Below, piece by piece: positions 34,005-46,301 of a stretch of DNA of 64,000 bases. A model generated the notes under the pieces. That model searched no databases. It was not told the DNA's origin and was given only the letters and a program-made list of their open reading frames with translations. Source of the DNA: Forficula auricularia. Its lineage: Eukaryota > Arthropoda > Insecta > Dermaptera > Forficulidae. The stretch is from positions 19,296,573 to 19,360,572 of the forward strand of contig JALMQS010000225.1 in the NCBI GenBank assembly GCA_024734495.1. Direction: 5' to 3'. The number at the start of each line of letters is the position of its first letter. The stretch's first letter is position 1. The translations under genes were made by a program, and so were the position numbers.

Positions 34005-34289
34005 ACACGGATGATTGTTAAAGGAAATTTTAAAGCCCAAACTAGGAAAGAAAGGGAGAAGGAAAGAGTTATATCGGACTTATATATGAGTATTCTGCCC
34101 AGATATCGGATGTGGGACTTTTATAGAAGTGAAAGTTGGACAGATTGAGTAGAGGCGGTTGATTGCGTCGAACCATTCTTATGACTTTTCTATGATTATG
34201 GATATAGAAAATAAATTTGAAAAACTGCTCAGAGACTAAATCCATCGCCAAAATGTAAATTTCAAGTTTTATTTAGCATATCTAGCCGG
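34005..34289. other. intergenic
   Basis: Nothing recognised. Confidence 0.4.
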
Positions 34290-34369
34290 GTTTTTTATAG
34301 TAGAATAGATAAAATAGCCTCAAATGAATTTTAATTAAACTGTTTGATTTTATTATAAGTGATTCTACG

Positions 34370-35150
34370 AGGGGCCCTTTGTATCACTTCACTTATTTTA
34401 AAGGAGATAAAAAATTTATTTTTAATAGAGATATAAAAATAAATATTATATTCGAGGTCTGTATATAATATACTATTAGAATAAAGTAAAATTTCTTTAA
34501 AAGTAAAACTTTATTTTTCCAAAAAAATCCCAAGATGAGAGATAAGGGGGGGGGGACCCTTACCATCACTTCACCTTTTTTGAGGTGGTTGAAAAATTTA
34601 ATTTTTAGCAGAGATATAAAAATAAATATTATATTCGAGCTCTGTATATAATGTAGTATTAGAATAAATTAAAATTTCTTTAAAAGTAAAACTTTATTTT
34701 CTTAAAAAAATCCGAAGATGAGAGGTAAGTGTCTCTTTGTATCACTTCACCTTTTTTGGAGTGGTTAAAAAATTTAATTTTTAATAGAGATATAAAAATA
34801 AATATTATATTTGAGCTCTGTGTATATAGGTACTATTAGAATAAATTAAAATTTCTTTAATAGGTAAACTTTATTTTCTTAAAAAAATCCCAAGATGAGA
34901 GGTAAGGGTCCCCCCTTTGTATCACTTCACCTTTTTTGGAGTGGTTCAAAAATAAAAATTATATTCGAGCTCTGTATATAATATACTATTAGAATAAATT
35001 AAAATTTCTTTAAAAGTAAAACTTTATTTTCTTATAAAAATTCGTAGAGGAGAGGTAAGGGTCTCCCCTTTGTAACACTTTACCTTTTTTGGAAGGGTTC
35101 AAAAATTTAATTTTTAGGAGAGATATAAAAATAAACATTATATTCGTTCT
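34370..35150 (+). repeat. minisatellite, about five units of 157-184 bp
   Basis: Units start near 34377, 34560, 34728, 34912 and 35068 with (C)CTTTGTATCACTTCACCTTT and share AGAGATATAAAAATAAATAT, GCTCTGTATATAAT, TAAAACTTTATTTTCTTA and GATGAGAGGTAAGGG. Units vary in length by internal deletions. The array is absent from the paralogous site near 62260. Confidence 0.9.
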
Positions 35151-35222
35151 GTTATGAGGAATTAAATATGATAGTTTTTTTGGAAAGTATTAAATAAAAA
35201 ATAAATAAATAGATAAACTCAC

Positions 35223-35293
35223 CAAGATGCTGAGAATCTCAGCTAGAGCTGAGCAGGTCGTGGTTCCCAATGTACATGATGCTTCTCCAATTC
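35223..35293 (-). ncRNA. 71-nt exon-like module, paralogue of 62338-62408
   Basis: On the minus strand an acceptor-like TTCTTAGCGCAG precedes GAATTGGAGAAGCATC, and the donor CATCTTG|GTGAGTTT follows. The 71 nt include one open frame with peptide IGEASCTLGTTTCSALAEIL then SIL. The paralogue has IGEAACTLGTTGCSAPAEIL then SIL. Differences within the open frame change amino acids and none is silent. It could be a small coding exon or a non-coding exon. Confidence 0.45.
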
Positions 35294-35690
35294 CTGCGCT
35301 AAGAATAAAATCTTTTTAATAAAACGCAGTTAGCCAGGCTTTCTTATCATAAACTCGCTGCCCAAATAGGAATAATTCTTACGAAAAATTTACCTAATCA
35401 TTTTCAATGAATTTTTACATATTCATCAATTTTTATTCATTAAAAAAGAATCAATCCATTTGAGGTATAGTTCAAATGGACATTTGGAATTGAGTAAAGA
35501 TAACAGACTCGAGAGAAGAAAATATCTTATCGAATTCAGAGAATGATCTCTTCGTATAGAAATAGATACTTTTGGAATATAAGGGAAATAATGCATACCT
35601 AATGGGAGTTCGATATAGTGAATCATTTTAATGTATAAAGCTAAATTTATTTTATATTAAAAAAAATTATACCTATATACTTAGGTACAT

Positions 35691-36633
35691 AATAAAAAAA
35701 TATTCTAGCTATTAAAAAAACCAAATAAATGATTTTTAACTACAGACCATACTATTTCTAAATCGACCTAAGAAACTGAACAATTTGTTAAAACCCTATA
35801 TTAAAGCAAATTGCTTATATATACGTATTATATTTTAGAAATAATATGGTCTATAAGCAAAATAGACTAAAATTAATTGACAAGAATGTCTGGACTTTGG
35901 AGAAATATCATTTTCAAAAATCATTTTTTTACTAGATACTCTGCTTTCAAGCTTCAGAACATTCTATTAGAAAATGTATATATAAGATCAGAAAAAAATC
36001 AAATTGTTATAGATGCTCTCGAACAGTTTAACATAGGAATATATACCTAAGTGGGGAAAATTTTAAAACTTATTAAAAAATCAAATTGAGTGATATATCG
36101 ATTCGACTACTATTTCTAAATTAAATTAATAAGCATAGAAAACAATTTTCACACTATTCTAATGTTATGTTAAGCATAATTCATTAAAATTTAATAGTGT
36201 AAAATTTTTAAGGTTCTTTCGTTTCATTCCAGGAGATGTTGAACCTTGTTAGGGATTAGAATGAATAAAATTAGAGAAAAAAGTAAAAACTGGTACGCTG
36301 TCAGTAAATTTTAATGATAATTTAATTTTTAGTCACCGAACATTTTTAACTAAATTGCTGAAATTTGCCAAAAAAAAGTCTAGTTTATCAATTTGAGCAT
36401 GTGTGCCTAACTGCAGCTCATTGATTACAGTCCTATGATAGGTCTTTAATTTCTCGAATTGTTTCTGATTTTCTGCATTTTCTAACCCGAAGTTCTGAAA
36501 CTAAGAAGGCTAAAATGTGAACACTTCTTCGTTTTGAAAATACAAAAATCTTGGTATCAGAATCGAACTTTCTATGACTTTCTGTTTGTTCTTTTTTTTT
36601 AAATTATCATGGGCCCAGACACAAACCATTTAT
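35691..36633. other. AT-rich intergenic DNA with dispersed repeat
   Basis: 36270-36500 is related to 32185-32340. At 36470 TCTGCATTTTCTAACCCGAA is the dispersed word also at 10.4 and 26.4 kb. No gene seen. Confidence 0.4.
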
Positions 36634-37986
36634 TCTATATCTATATAATAAAACTGAATTTCTTTTTCTTTGTAAGTGCAGATCTCTCAAATGCCTGGAC
36701 CGATTTGGCTATTTTTTTTTTAAATGTTCGTAATAGTCCATTTCAGGTTAATACGTAAAAAAAATGGGAAAAGTTTCCCGGAAAATTGGAAAATTCACGA
36801 AAAACTAAAACAAAATCTGTATAGCCAACATAGCTTGCCAAACAATAAAAGAACTAAACTAGCAAACTAAACATTTGTTGGCGGCACTGTTTGTCAGATT
36901 TTTGAATGTCATTCATTCTTAATAGCATAGATAATAGAGTTCTACCCACATTATCGTTGAAGAAGAATTTAATAATGCAACAAAGATTTAAAAAAACTAT
37001 CTATTTTTTTTAAAGTACATTTAAAAACAAAAATTAAAAAATAAACTGCAACGGATCGTTGCTAAACTTTATCCAATGTACTATCTTATTCTAAAATAAA
37101 CTACTTTAAAATATAATTTTACAAAAAACTATATATGACCTTTTTTGTGGTCCTCAAGGTACTTAATTACAATGAATTTTAAATCCCACAAATATTAATT
37201 TGACAATTTAATTGATGAACTCAAAAATTTTTATTTAATTAAATAAACTGCAACGAATCGTTGCTAAACTTTATCCAAATTCATTTGAAATATTAATATG
37301 TTTATTAATCAGATATCACTTGCAATTTGCAGTTCATGTTGACTTTATTTCAAAAATAATGATCGATTCTCATTTAACAGTCGAGGAATAACCATTCTAC
37401 ATTCGATTTTTGACGTTTAGGCTTTTATTGGTAGCCATTGGTGAAGACATGGAGGAATCGACTTAAAATCAAAAATAGCAATCGATTCTTATCGAGGAAT
37501 AACAATTCTACATTAGATTTTTGACCCTTCAATTATTATTGGTAACCATTGCTGAAGACATCGAGGAATCGACTTAAAATCAAAAATAATGATCGATTCT
37601 TATCTAATACTAGAGGAATAACCTTATTGCATTCCATTTTTGATGTTTTGACTATTAATGGCAAGCTCTACTGAAAACGTGAAGGAATCGACTTAAAATC
37701 AATAAGACTAAATTCTTTTATAATAAACAACTCAAGCTTGAGAATAAGATAATTTTTTATAAATAGAGATTTTTAATACATTTTAAATATTTGTTTCATC
37801 TTATTTGTTATGAGTGTATATTACAGTTAAATAGAATCTCAAATTAAATCTATTTAAGACTTTATAATAAAACAATTATATTTATTCTCTGTAACTAATA
37901 AAACATCAATAAAGCAGCCACGAGGGGGTCCAGGGGTCGAAGCCCCTGGCTAGCAAAAGGCCCGCCGAAGGCGGGCTTGAAGCTAG
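36634..37986 (+). mobile_element. non-autonomous Helitron
   Basis: The 5-prime end starts TCTATATCTATATAATAAAA, then GCCTGGACCGATTTGGCT, words characteristic of insect Helitron 5-prime ends. The 3-prime end has a hairpin GCCCGCC-GAA-GGCGGGC (37960-37976), six bases later CTAG (37983-37986), and then T. The hairpin plus CTRR end without target duplication is the defining Helitron signature. A second hairpin CCAGGGG..CCCCTGG lies at about 37930-37950. No Rep/helicase ORF is present. The base before the element is T, not the usual A. Internal tandem repeats are annotated separately. Confidence 0.9.
37345..37705 (+). repeat. three-unit tandem repeat inside the Helitron
   Basis: Units of about 110-120 bp begin near 37350, 37470 and 37580, each with CAAAAATA(A/G)TGATCGATTC-type starts, GAGGAATAAC, ATTTTTGA, then GAAGACAT and GAGGAATCGACTTAAAATC. 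Earlier in the element AAATAAACTGCAACG(G/A)ATCG is also duplicated (about 37042 and 37242). Confidence 0.85.
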
Positions 37987-39116
37987 TTCGTAATAATTTT
38001 TCTTAATGGTAAAAAAAATTGTCCTAATTGTATAATTTAAAGACATAGTTGAATAGTTTAATTTTCAGCAATAATTTTTGGTCCATATTTTATTACTGAG
38101 AAAAAACTATAATAATTTTTCTAAACATTATGTAACGAAGTAAAAAATTCAAAGGTCATTTTACAGAAGTAATAACTGTAAAAGTAATAATTCAAATGGC
38201 ATAATAAAATAAACCGTTGATGTTATTATTAATTTTTTTTATTCTTAACTTTTCAATGGTTCTAAAACATGAACGTAAGAAAAATGATTTTAGAAGTATC
38301 TATTTGATGATTTTGAAAAGGAAAGTGCTTAATTATAAAGGATGCTATTGTACGAAATCATTATGTAATTAGGATGTTTTGTTATTTAGTTGGAATGTGT
38401 GTAAACACGTAATAGAAAATCAAATAAGTAAAAACGTAACAAATAAATCAAGTGCAAATGCAAGAGATTTATAGGCCACAGGTATTCCTCTTCTGAACAA
38501 AAACAATATCTATTTTACATTTAGAATTTATTTTAAAATGATAAGATAAGAATTGATGATTGGGATATACGCTTCAGGAGCATTTACGATTTTTTGATGT
38601 TTTATATAATATTAATTTCTCCGCTAATTGGATAACCTGAATTAAATGATTTAGAAAGATGCTTCTTTAGTAAGACACTGGAAAGAGAATTCCTGGTTTA
38701 ACTGTGAAAATATAGAGAATGATTTCGTATTATTTTATTATTATAGAAATAAGTTTCGTGTATTTTTTTAAGCTAGTCATCCATAGTGTAAATAAATACT
38801 GATGAGTGCAAGATTTCCACTTTTCTTTCTTTTATTACAAAACAGAGTTTTAAATAATATAGGATGGTTGATGTCCATGAATTGTAAATTTAATTCAAGA
38901 TCCCTAGAGATGTGGGCAAAATAATCTTCTCAAAAAAAAAAATTAATTAATTTATTTAGTAAATTAAAATTGTTTATCATTAGAATAAAGAGAGATAGCA
39001 TAACTATACGATCAGAAGCCAATACAGTAAAGTCCACTTTTGGAAAATTTCGAAAATTTTATTATTATTATTGTGTGCATTTTTCGTTGATTTTAAATAT
39101 CAAAATTTTCCTTCAT
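37987..39116. other. AT-rich intergenic DNA, no gene seen
   Basis: No coding or structural feature was recognised. The frame at 38970-39197 runs into the palindrome and is not credible. Confidence 0.4.
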
Positions 39117-40730
39117 AAGAGTTTTTTAATATGTAGAATATTTAGAGCGTTAGTGCAGTACTTATCTTTTCACATAAATTTCACCATTACTGCCTAACCT
39201 TTTGAGGAATACAAATATATATAATGACATTTATTAAAGAAGATTTAATTTCCAACAGAAAATTTCATATGAGTGAAAAGTCTAAAATCAATACTTTACG
39301 AGTTAAAAGATATTCCAATATTGTAGAGTGGACTTGAATCAAACACTAAAAGGTGTCTGATGGCGAGACATCCTCTGCATTCAACAGACCAAAAGAATTA
39401 TAAAGAAAGAAATTGATTTTATTTAATCGATTTAATCTATCTTGAGGTTCATAGTAACATTTTAATACAAGAAAATAGCATTTTGATTAAAAATTTTGGA
39501 GTTTAAAAGAAATTGTATGACAAGATTCAATTTCTTCTCTCCGGGAGCGAATCAACTAGAAATGCCAAAAAGTTTTATTTTTTTCTCATTAGATATATTG
39601 AAATTTCATATCTGTCTGTTATCGTCATTTCTCTTTTATATTAAAAAATTATTATTAAGAAATTTGCATTATAAAGGGCAGTTTATTTGAAGTCCAATTT
39701 GAAAAATCGCAAATAACTCCGTTAAATTTTTTTTTAAATATGAAATTAATAGATATTATAAAACAATTAATTATTAATAATTTACTTTAATTTTAAACGA
39801 AATTGATCCAGTACTTTTTGAGAAAATCGACAAAAACGCCGAAAACTGTCTATGAAACGCCGTTTTGGAAACATTTTAAAAATCCAGTACCATGTCACAA
39901 GTCAATGTATCGTTTCACATGACTCATTTCACATTTAACTTTTTTCAAAGGCATCGATTGCTTTCAAAAAATGGCCTTTCATAGACGGTTTTTGTCGATT
40001 TTCTCGAAAAGTACTGGATCGATTTCGTTCAAAATTAAAATAAATTATTAATAATTAATTGTTTTATAATATCTATTATTTTTCTTATTTTTTTTTAATT
40101 TTTAACGGAGTTATTAGCGTTTTTTCAAATTGGACTTCAAATAAACTACCCTTTAAAATGCAAATTTCTTAATAATAATTTTTTGATTTAAAAGATAAAT
40201 GACGATAACATACAGATATGAAATTTCAACAGATTTAAATAAATATCTAATGAGAAAAAAAATAAAACTTTTCCCATTTCTAGTTGATTTGCTTCCGGAG
40301 AGAAGAAATTGAATCTTTTCATACAATTTCTTTTAAACTACAAAATTTTTAATCAAAATGTTATTTTCTTATATTAAAATGTTACTATCAACCTCAAGAT
40401 AGATTAAATCGATAAAATAAAATCAATTTCTTTCTTTTATAATTCTTTTGGTCTGTTGTATCCAGAGGATGTCTCGCCATCAGATACGTTTTTGTGTTTG
40501 ATTCAAATCCATTCACTCTACAATATTGGAATATCTTTTAACTCGTTAAGTATTGATTTTAGACTTTTCACTCATATGAAAGTTTCTGTTGGAAATTAAA
40601 TCTTCTTTAATAAACGTCATTATATATATTTGTGTGCCTCAAAGGGTTAGGCAGTAATGGTGAAATTTATGTGAAAAGTTAAATAAATACTGCTCTAATG
40701 CCTTAAATATTCTACATATTAAAAAACTCT
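39117..40730. repeat. 1.6-kb imperfect palindrome (fold-back)
   Basis: Left arm 39117-39861 and right arm 39973-40730 are inverted copies, roughly 90 percent alike by eye, separated by about 110 nt of unique loop. Matching blocks include GAGTTTTTTAATATGTAGAA, GGCAGTAATGGTGAAATTTA, ATGTCTCGCCATCAGA, and AAGTACTGGATC at the inner edge. No target duplication was found and there is no coding frame. It may be a large fold-back transposon or an inverted duplication. Confidence 0.93.
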
Positions 40731-41449
40731 AAAAAGAAACATTTTAGTAAACAACAAAAAAAAATCAGCTGGGCTTAATTAATTATTAAATTTCTGGGAT
40801 TCGCACCCAGTGTATGTATTGTATGTGTATGTATTTGTAGCCAAAATTATTTCTTATTTTTTGCTCGCCATTGTACAGATGTTCCCTAACATAGGAAACA
40901 CTGCTCTAATTAATATTTATGCTGTCTATATAAAGATTGAAAAATTTTACGATTTTGCAATGAATAAAGTAGATTAATGTATGAATTGCATTTATTTAAT
41001 TTAAATAAAAATCTAATTTGTAATAATTAAATAGTAAATTCAATTCAAATATTTGTATAGGATCTGTATTAATTAATTAAAAATTTTATTAGGATATCCT
41101 TTTTTAAATAATTTTTTCATTTAAATTTATTATTTATTTATTTATCGTAAGGCAGTTTCCTTTCAATTAAATCATTGGGCATGAAATCCTCAATAAAAAT
41201 ATTGAAATCACAATTGTTTTCGAACTCGTTAATTTTCTTAGTAGAAATGGTTCATCGTTCAATTTAGACCCGTATATACATAAAATTTAATAAAAGAGAG
41301 TTGTTTGGCTCCTCTCTCTCTTAAATATTTATTACAACATTTAAATACATTATGATTTTATTATTTTCTTCATAAAATATCGTTCAGAGAATAAGAATAT
41401 CATTAATTTTCAATCACTGTTAGCTAGTTAAAAGAAGAGAAAAAATTGG
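40731..41449. other. intergenic; isolated tRNA T-arm-like word
   Basis: 40794-40810 on the minus strand reads CTGGG-TGCGAAT-CCCAG, a perfect T-arm geometry (5-bp stem, 7-nt loop) without the rest of a tRNA. A TG/TA-rich microsatellite follows. Otherwise AT-rich. Confidence 0.45.
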
Positions 41450-42418
41450 GAAATATCAAATAGGAAAAGTTAAAAAGATGAAATGAAATGATGATTGATG
41501 AAACTCGATTTGCCCTTCCTCTAACTCTGATATTTTTTATCAAAGTTCTCTAAAAAGTTTTAAATTTCATTTCTCTAAAATATATCGACATATAGTATGC
41601 TAACCAAGAGTTTTAATGAACTCAGGTGAAAATTCAAATTCAAATTTTTGTGGTTTATCCATAATTAATTATTTTTACAATATTTTAAATACAAAAATGA
41701 AAACATTAAAATTTTATTGTATTTTTCACAAATAGTTTAATATTTAAGTGTTAACTAAAATGAAAGATTGAGAAGTTAAAAATATAAATCGATTTTCAAG
41801 AGTTTTCCTGCGCTAGGGGTCAGGGTTCTCTTGTCCAGTGGCCCATATCAAATAGGAAAAAGTTAAATAGATGAAATGAAATGATGATTGATGAAACTCG
41901 ATTTACCCTTCCTCTAACTCTGCAATTTTCTTTATCAAAGTTCTCTAAAAAGTTTTAAATTTCATTTCTCTAAATATATCGACATATTTTACTTATGGAA
42001 AGTGGTGTAGGTTTTAGGTGAAACATGATGTTAATTAATAGAGTAAAGGGTGTGTAGTTTCACAGTGAATGAAATAAAACTCAAAGAGGTTTATACAAAC
42101 TCAATATATTTCGGATTATTAGTCCATCATCAGGAGTTTACAAGTTAATACATATCGACATATAGTATGCTAACCATGAGTCTTAATAAACTCAGGTGAA
42201 AACTCAAATTAAAATTTTTCTGGTTTATCCATAATTAATTATTTTTACAATATGTTAAATACAAAAATAAAAATATTAGAATTTTATTGTATTTTTCACA
42301 AATAGTTTAATATTTTAGTGTTAACTAAAATGAATGATTGAAATGAAGTTAAAAATATAAATCGATTTTCAAGAGTTTTTCCTGCCCTAGGGGTCAGGGT
42401 TCTCTTGTGCAGTGGCCC
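41450..42418 (+). repeat. tandem duplication, second unit interrupted
   Basis: Unit 1 (about 41450-41846) and unit 2 (about 41847-42418) are direct copies (GATGATTGATGAAACTCGAT, TCAAAGTTCTCTAAAAAG, GGGGTCAGGGTTCTCTTG). Unit 2 carries a 164-bp insertion with a 12-bp target duplication. Confidence 0.93.
41988..42151 (-). mobile_element. 164-bp insertion with 12-bp duplication
   Basis: ATATCGACATAT flanks the insertion (41976-41987, 42152-42163) and is single in unit 1 (near 41582), proving the borders. On the minus strand it contains CTCCTGATGATGGACTAATA then ATCCGAAAT (42134-42108), that is CUGAUGA, a GGA/UCC stem and GAAA. This arrangement is shared with 17.8 kb and reminiscent of a hammerhead core as found in Penelope-like elements. 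The 12-bp duplication fits target-primed retrotransposition. It has no coding capacity. Confidence 0.8.
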
Positions 42419-45400
42419 TGGACTCCACCTCTGTCCCAAATAGAAAACAAAATCAGATTGCTTACTCAAATGACCTTTTAATTCCAGATGATGATTTAGA
42501 AATGGCTACAGATGCTTAGCAGCCATCAAGTGGGTAATTTGGTTTAAATTTCTCATTTAATCGATTAAATGATATAGATAAATTGAATTGCATATTGATT
42601 AAGGGCACATATTTATGTAATGACCATACTTATTTTTAACATTAGAAAAATCATGAGATTATTTTTTTTAAATCACTGCTAGCCAACCAATCAATCACTC
42701 GATGGTTTTAAGAATCTTTTGAAAACTTGTTACTAATACTTTCGAATCTTTCTCTTTCTTGGGCCCTTTATGTCCATTTAAACTCACAAATTAATAATTG
42801 AAAAAAGATTTTATATTAGGAAAAGGATTTTACAAATTGTATTGATTAGAAACATAAAAGTATTTTATTATATATACCTATAATAGCCATAATAATCTAT
42901 CGTTTTATTGTTTTTATTATAACTTTTTAATTTTTAATTATTTTCTTCATTTCGTGTCAGATTAATTAAAAACAACACAAACATTTTTTAATGAATTCTT
43001 ATAATAATTCAACACCGGGCAGCAATAGTTTTGATTTATGCCAGAAACAATTCATGTTTTATTAAAAAGAATTTACTTTGCGACATACAACCGGGGCTTA
43101 ATGGTGTGATGTCTGAGTGACATCAGATAAATTCTGGCAAAAATCAAAATCATTATTTCTGAAAAATATAGCGATTCATTTAAAACAATTTTGCCTTGTT
43201 TTTTCATAATCTGTAAAGAAATAAATAATTACATTTACGAAAAATGGGGTGATATACCAAATTTTGTGAAAATCATATTTCATTGAATACGTACCGTAAA
43301 CTCCAGATCCCTTTTACTATTCCTATAGTCTCTAGGCCTAAAGACACTCTTCCATTTCCGAAGTTGAGACTTCAAAATTGAAAGGTATTTTCATCTAAAT
43401 TGCAAAATTTTTTTAAAACGTTTTCATTAGAGGTCCGAAAATCATGAATAATCTACGAAAATTAACTACTTCAGAAAGAGTCAAGGCGATAAAACTCTTA
43501 CTTAAAAGAAGAGATAATAATTCACGAAGACCAAAAATCAGTTTGTTTTTATTTCATTATTTTATTTTTTAGTATAATTTTACTGAATTATGTGCATGAA
43601 ATGAGATAGGTACTAGTCATTGGCCGCTTCAAAATATATTACGAAATCAACAACATCTAGAGCAGGACACCAGGCACTCCTTCGCTATTAAATTGGAGAA
43701 GTGTTGAACCAGTTCATTGGTCAATATATATATATATTTCTTTGATCTCAAGACATTGAACGTTCCTCCCTATCTTCTTATTTTCTGAATCCTACATTCT
43801 TCATTCCTTTGTGATCCAGTCGTCTCTATCCAGAAATCTAAATGCTCTCATCTTTTCAAGAATGCAATGTTTTGTGTGATGACTTAGATGATACTCCTGG
43901 GAAACCGTTTTCAATTATAATAATTAAAAATAAGTAGATTCATGTAATCATGTAGTTCGAAAAAAATATTCAAAGATCAAGTTTAAGGGTAGCACTTAAT
44001 TTTAAACCAATCGTGTAATGAGAGATTTGGGGGATTCAGAAGACTGAGTCACTGGCTATAATTGAACACGTCTTAACTCTGAATTTCACTATAGAAGTGT
44101 GGAAGCAAGTTTATCTTATACTTAAAGTTTCAGGCTAGAAGCAGTTTCCTAGTCAACACCTAAGCTATCTATAAATAATAGGGTCTTTCACTTAAGGGTA
44201 ATATTTTTTTTGTACTATTTGAAACCAAAAATTCTTTTCCCCCATGTTATTTAAGAAGGTCCTTTAGCAAATAAAAATTAGATTATAGCTACAACTTAAT
44301 TTTTTATAATAGTTTAACTCTCTATCTATGCTTTGGTGAAGTTTCAATCACCCATTATCGTGCAAATTTTTTTAAATAAAATTTTCTCAGAGTCTTATGG
44401 AAAATTAAGATCTTGACACTTTCTCTTGAATTATACTACTATTAGATGAATAGGTAAAGTTAAAAAAAACTAAAAATTAGCTTTTTGAAACATGCAGTTT
44501 TCTTTTTTTGCAATAAAAATATATCATTGTCCGTCGAATTTACTGAGATATTTACTTTAAAAAATCACATAAATGCTATGTTTTGATGTAAACATAAACA
44601 GTATTAATACAACTCATTGCCAAATCATACAAGAGTTATTATCAGCTGATTTGAATAAATCAAACTAACTTTTGTATTTAATTATTTTTTATAATTGTTT
44701 TTATTTCAAACATTTACGGCTTTCATACTATTTATTTTTTAATTCTATTATTTTTCATTTGTATTTTAACTTATTTTATTAAATATTAGATACTACAATT
44801 CTTTAAAAAGGAAATCGAATTTTTTGATGAGCAAAGCCCCTAATTGACTTGGAATTTTTTTCTTTAAATTTTATCAGTTGCTCAACTTGGACAGAAAAAA
44901 AATGTTGCCCTAAAATTAAACACCCTATACCTATCTATAATCGATCTTACTAATTTTCAGCCAAAAATATTGAATTTACTACTACTGTACTACTTGCTGC
45001 GAATATTGTAACGATCAATGAAATATACAATCTTTGTTTATTTTATTTTTTCTGGGTTTTTAAATAATAAGATTGAAAATTAGAAAATTTGTTGTTTTAA
45101 ACTTACAGAGATTTGCATGAAGACTTTAGCCAGATTTAATTTGGTAATTAGTTCGAAAAACTTGTATTATGTAATTCAACCTTTAGGAGGATGTCTTGCC
45201 TGTAAAATTCAGTTATTATTAAATAATTTTATTTTCGAATTTCGATTAGGATAGGTATTATATGATTTGATATCTCACGTAAATAATAATTAATCATTTG
45301 ATTTAATTATGTACACTTAAAAGAATCGTCTTCATTTCAATAAGTAATTATGTAATAATTTAAAGAGTATAATTTTTAAGTTATATAAAATTTAAATGTA

Positions 45401-46100
45401 TAAAAAACAAATTACATAATTAGCATTTTGTTAAGGTAAGATTGAAATGTTTGATTTTGAAAAAATAAATTTCATTTCAAATATAGACAATAGCCTTATA
45501 ATTTATATCACTATAGATTTTTCTCTTAAGTATGTTATTATAGAATTAGAATCTCTATCAGACTAATTAGAAAGTCAACTTCCTTTCCATTTCTTTATTC
45601 ACTGATTTGACGCCCGAGGAAACTTATTTTTTAATTTTATTTTTTTTAGAAAATGATTTTTGTGTTTTATTAAATTGAAATGAAGTATAAAACAAAAAAG
45701 TGAAATCATTGTTTTTAATTAATTTCGTTAAAAATGTGATTGAATGCTTACACTATAAACTATAATAATTAACTCAAAGGTAATTGATTTTGATACGATA
45801 ATAAAAATGATCAACAACAACATTATTTAAGACGATATTAATTTAACTTTTTTTTAAGTTTATTTAGAAGGGAAAGTAGAAAAAATAAGGAAAAATAAAT
45901 TTGAAAGATTTAATTAATTAAATGGGTTTATTATACTTTGGATTTTATTTTATCTTAAATAGTCTCAAAAGCCTCTGGTAAGCGGGGGGGGGGGGTGAAT
46001 CGGTGCCAAGCGTACATGTCTACAATGTTTATATTCTCAGTCGAAAAATAAAATTTCATTTGAGTCAATATTTTCACTTTTTTCAAATTTACTTAGGTAC
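42419..46100. other. long AT-rich stretch, no gene seen
   Basis: No convincing frame, RNA gene or terminal repeat in 3.7 kb. (TA)n near 43721-43735 and a run of ten G near 45985 are the only simple repeats noticed. Confidence 0.4.
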
Positions 46101-46301
46101 TAATATATATGTAGAAATTTCCTGAGTGAGATTAATTGAGCCCACAAGGTAGTTAGTTGGTGATCCTCAATATTTAAAGAAATTATAATAATATTTTTTC
46201 TTTTTTTATCTCGATCAAATTAGAAACAGTTTCAGCTCGCAAAACAAGCCATCATCACTCTGCAATATAAGGAAAAACAAGACTGTATAATGTGTCCATC
46301 A

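Larger units (their letters stand above)
34290..35690 (+). repeat. segmental duplication with 62.2-62.86 kb, copy with array
   Basis: 34295-34367 and 35150-35690 match 62196-62275 and 62275-62860 in the same orientation (AAATAGCCTCAAATGAATTT, TGGAAAGTATTAAATAAAA, AGATGCTGAGAATCTCAGCT, TACCTAATGGGAGTT). Between the two blocks this copy has an inserted minisatellite, while the other has only about 20 bp. It carries a 71-nt exon-like module. Confidence 0.88.

Noticed and set aside
34370..35150. CRISPR-like array
   Set aside because: Units are 157-184 bp, contiguous and without unique spacers, in a eukaryotic repeat context.
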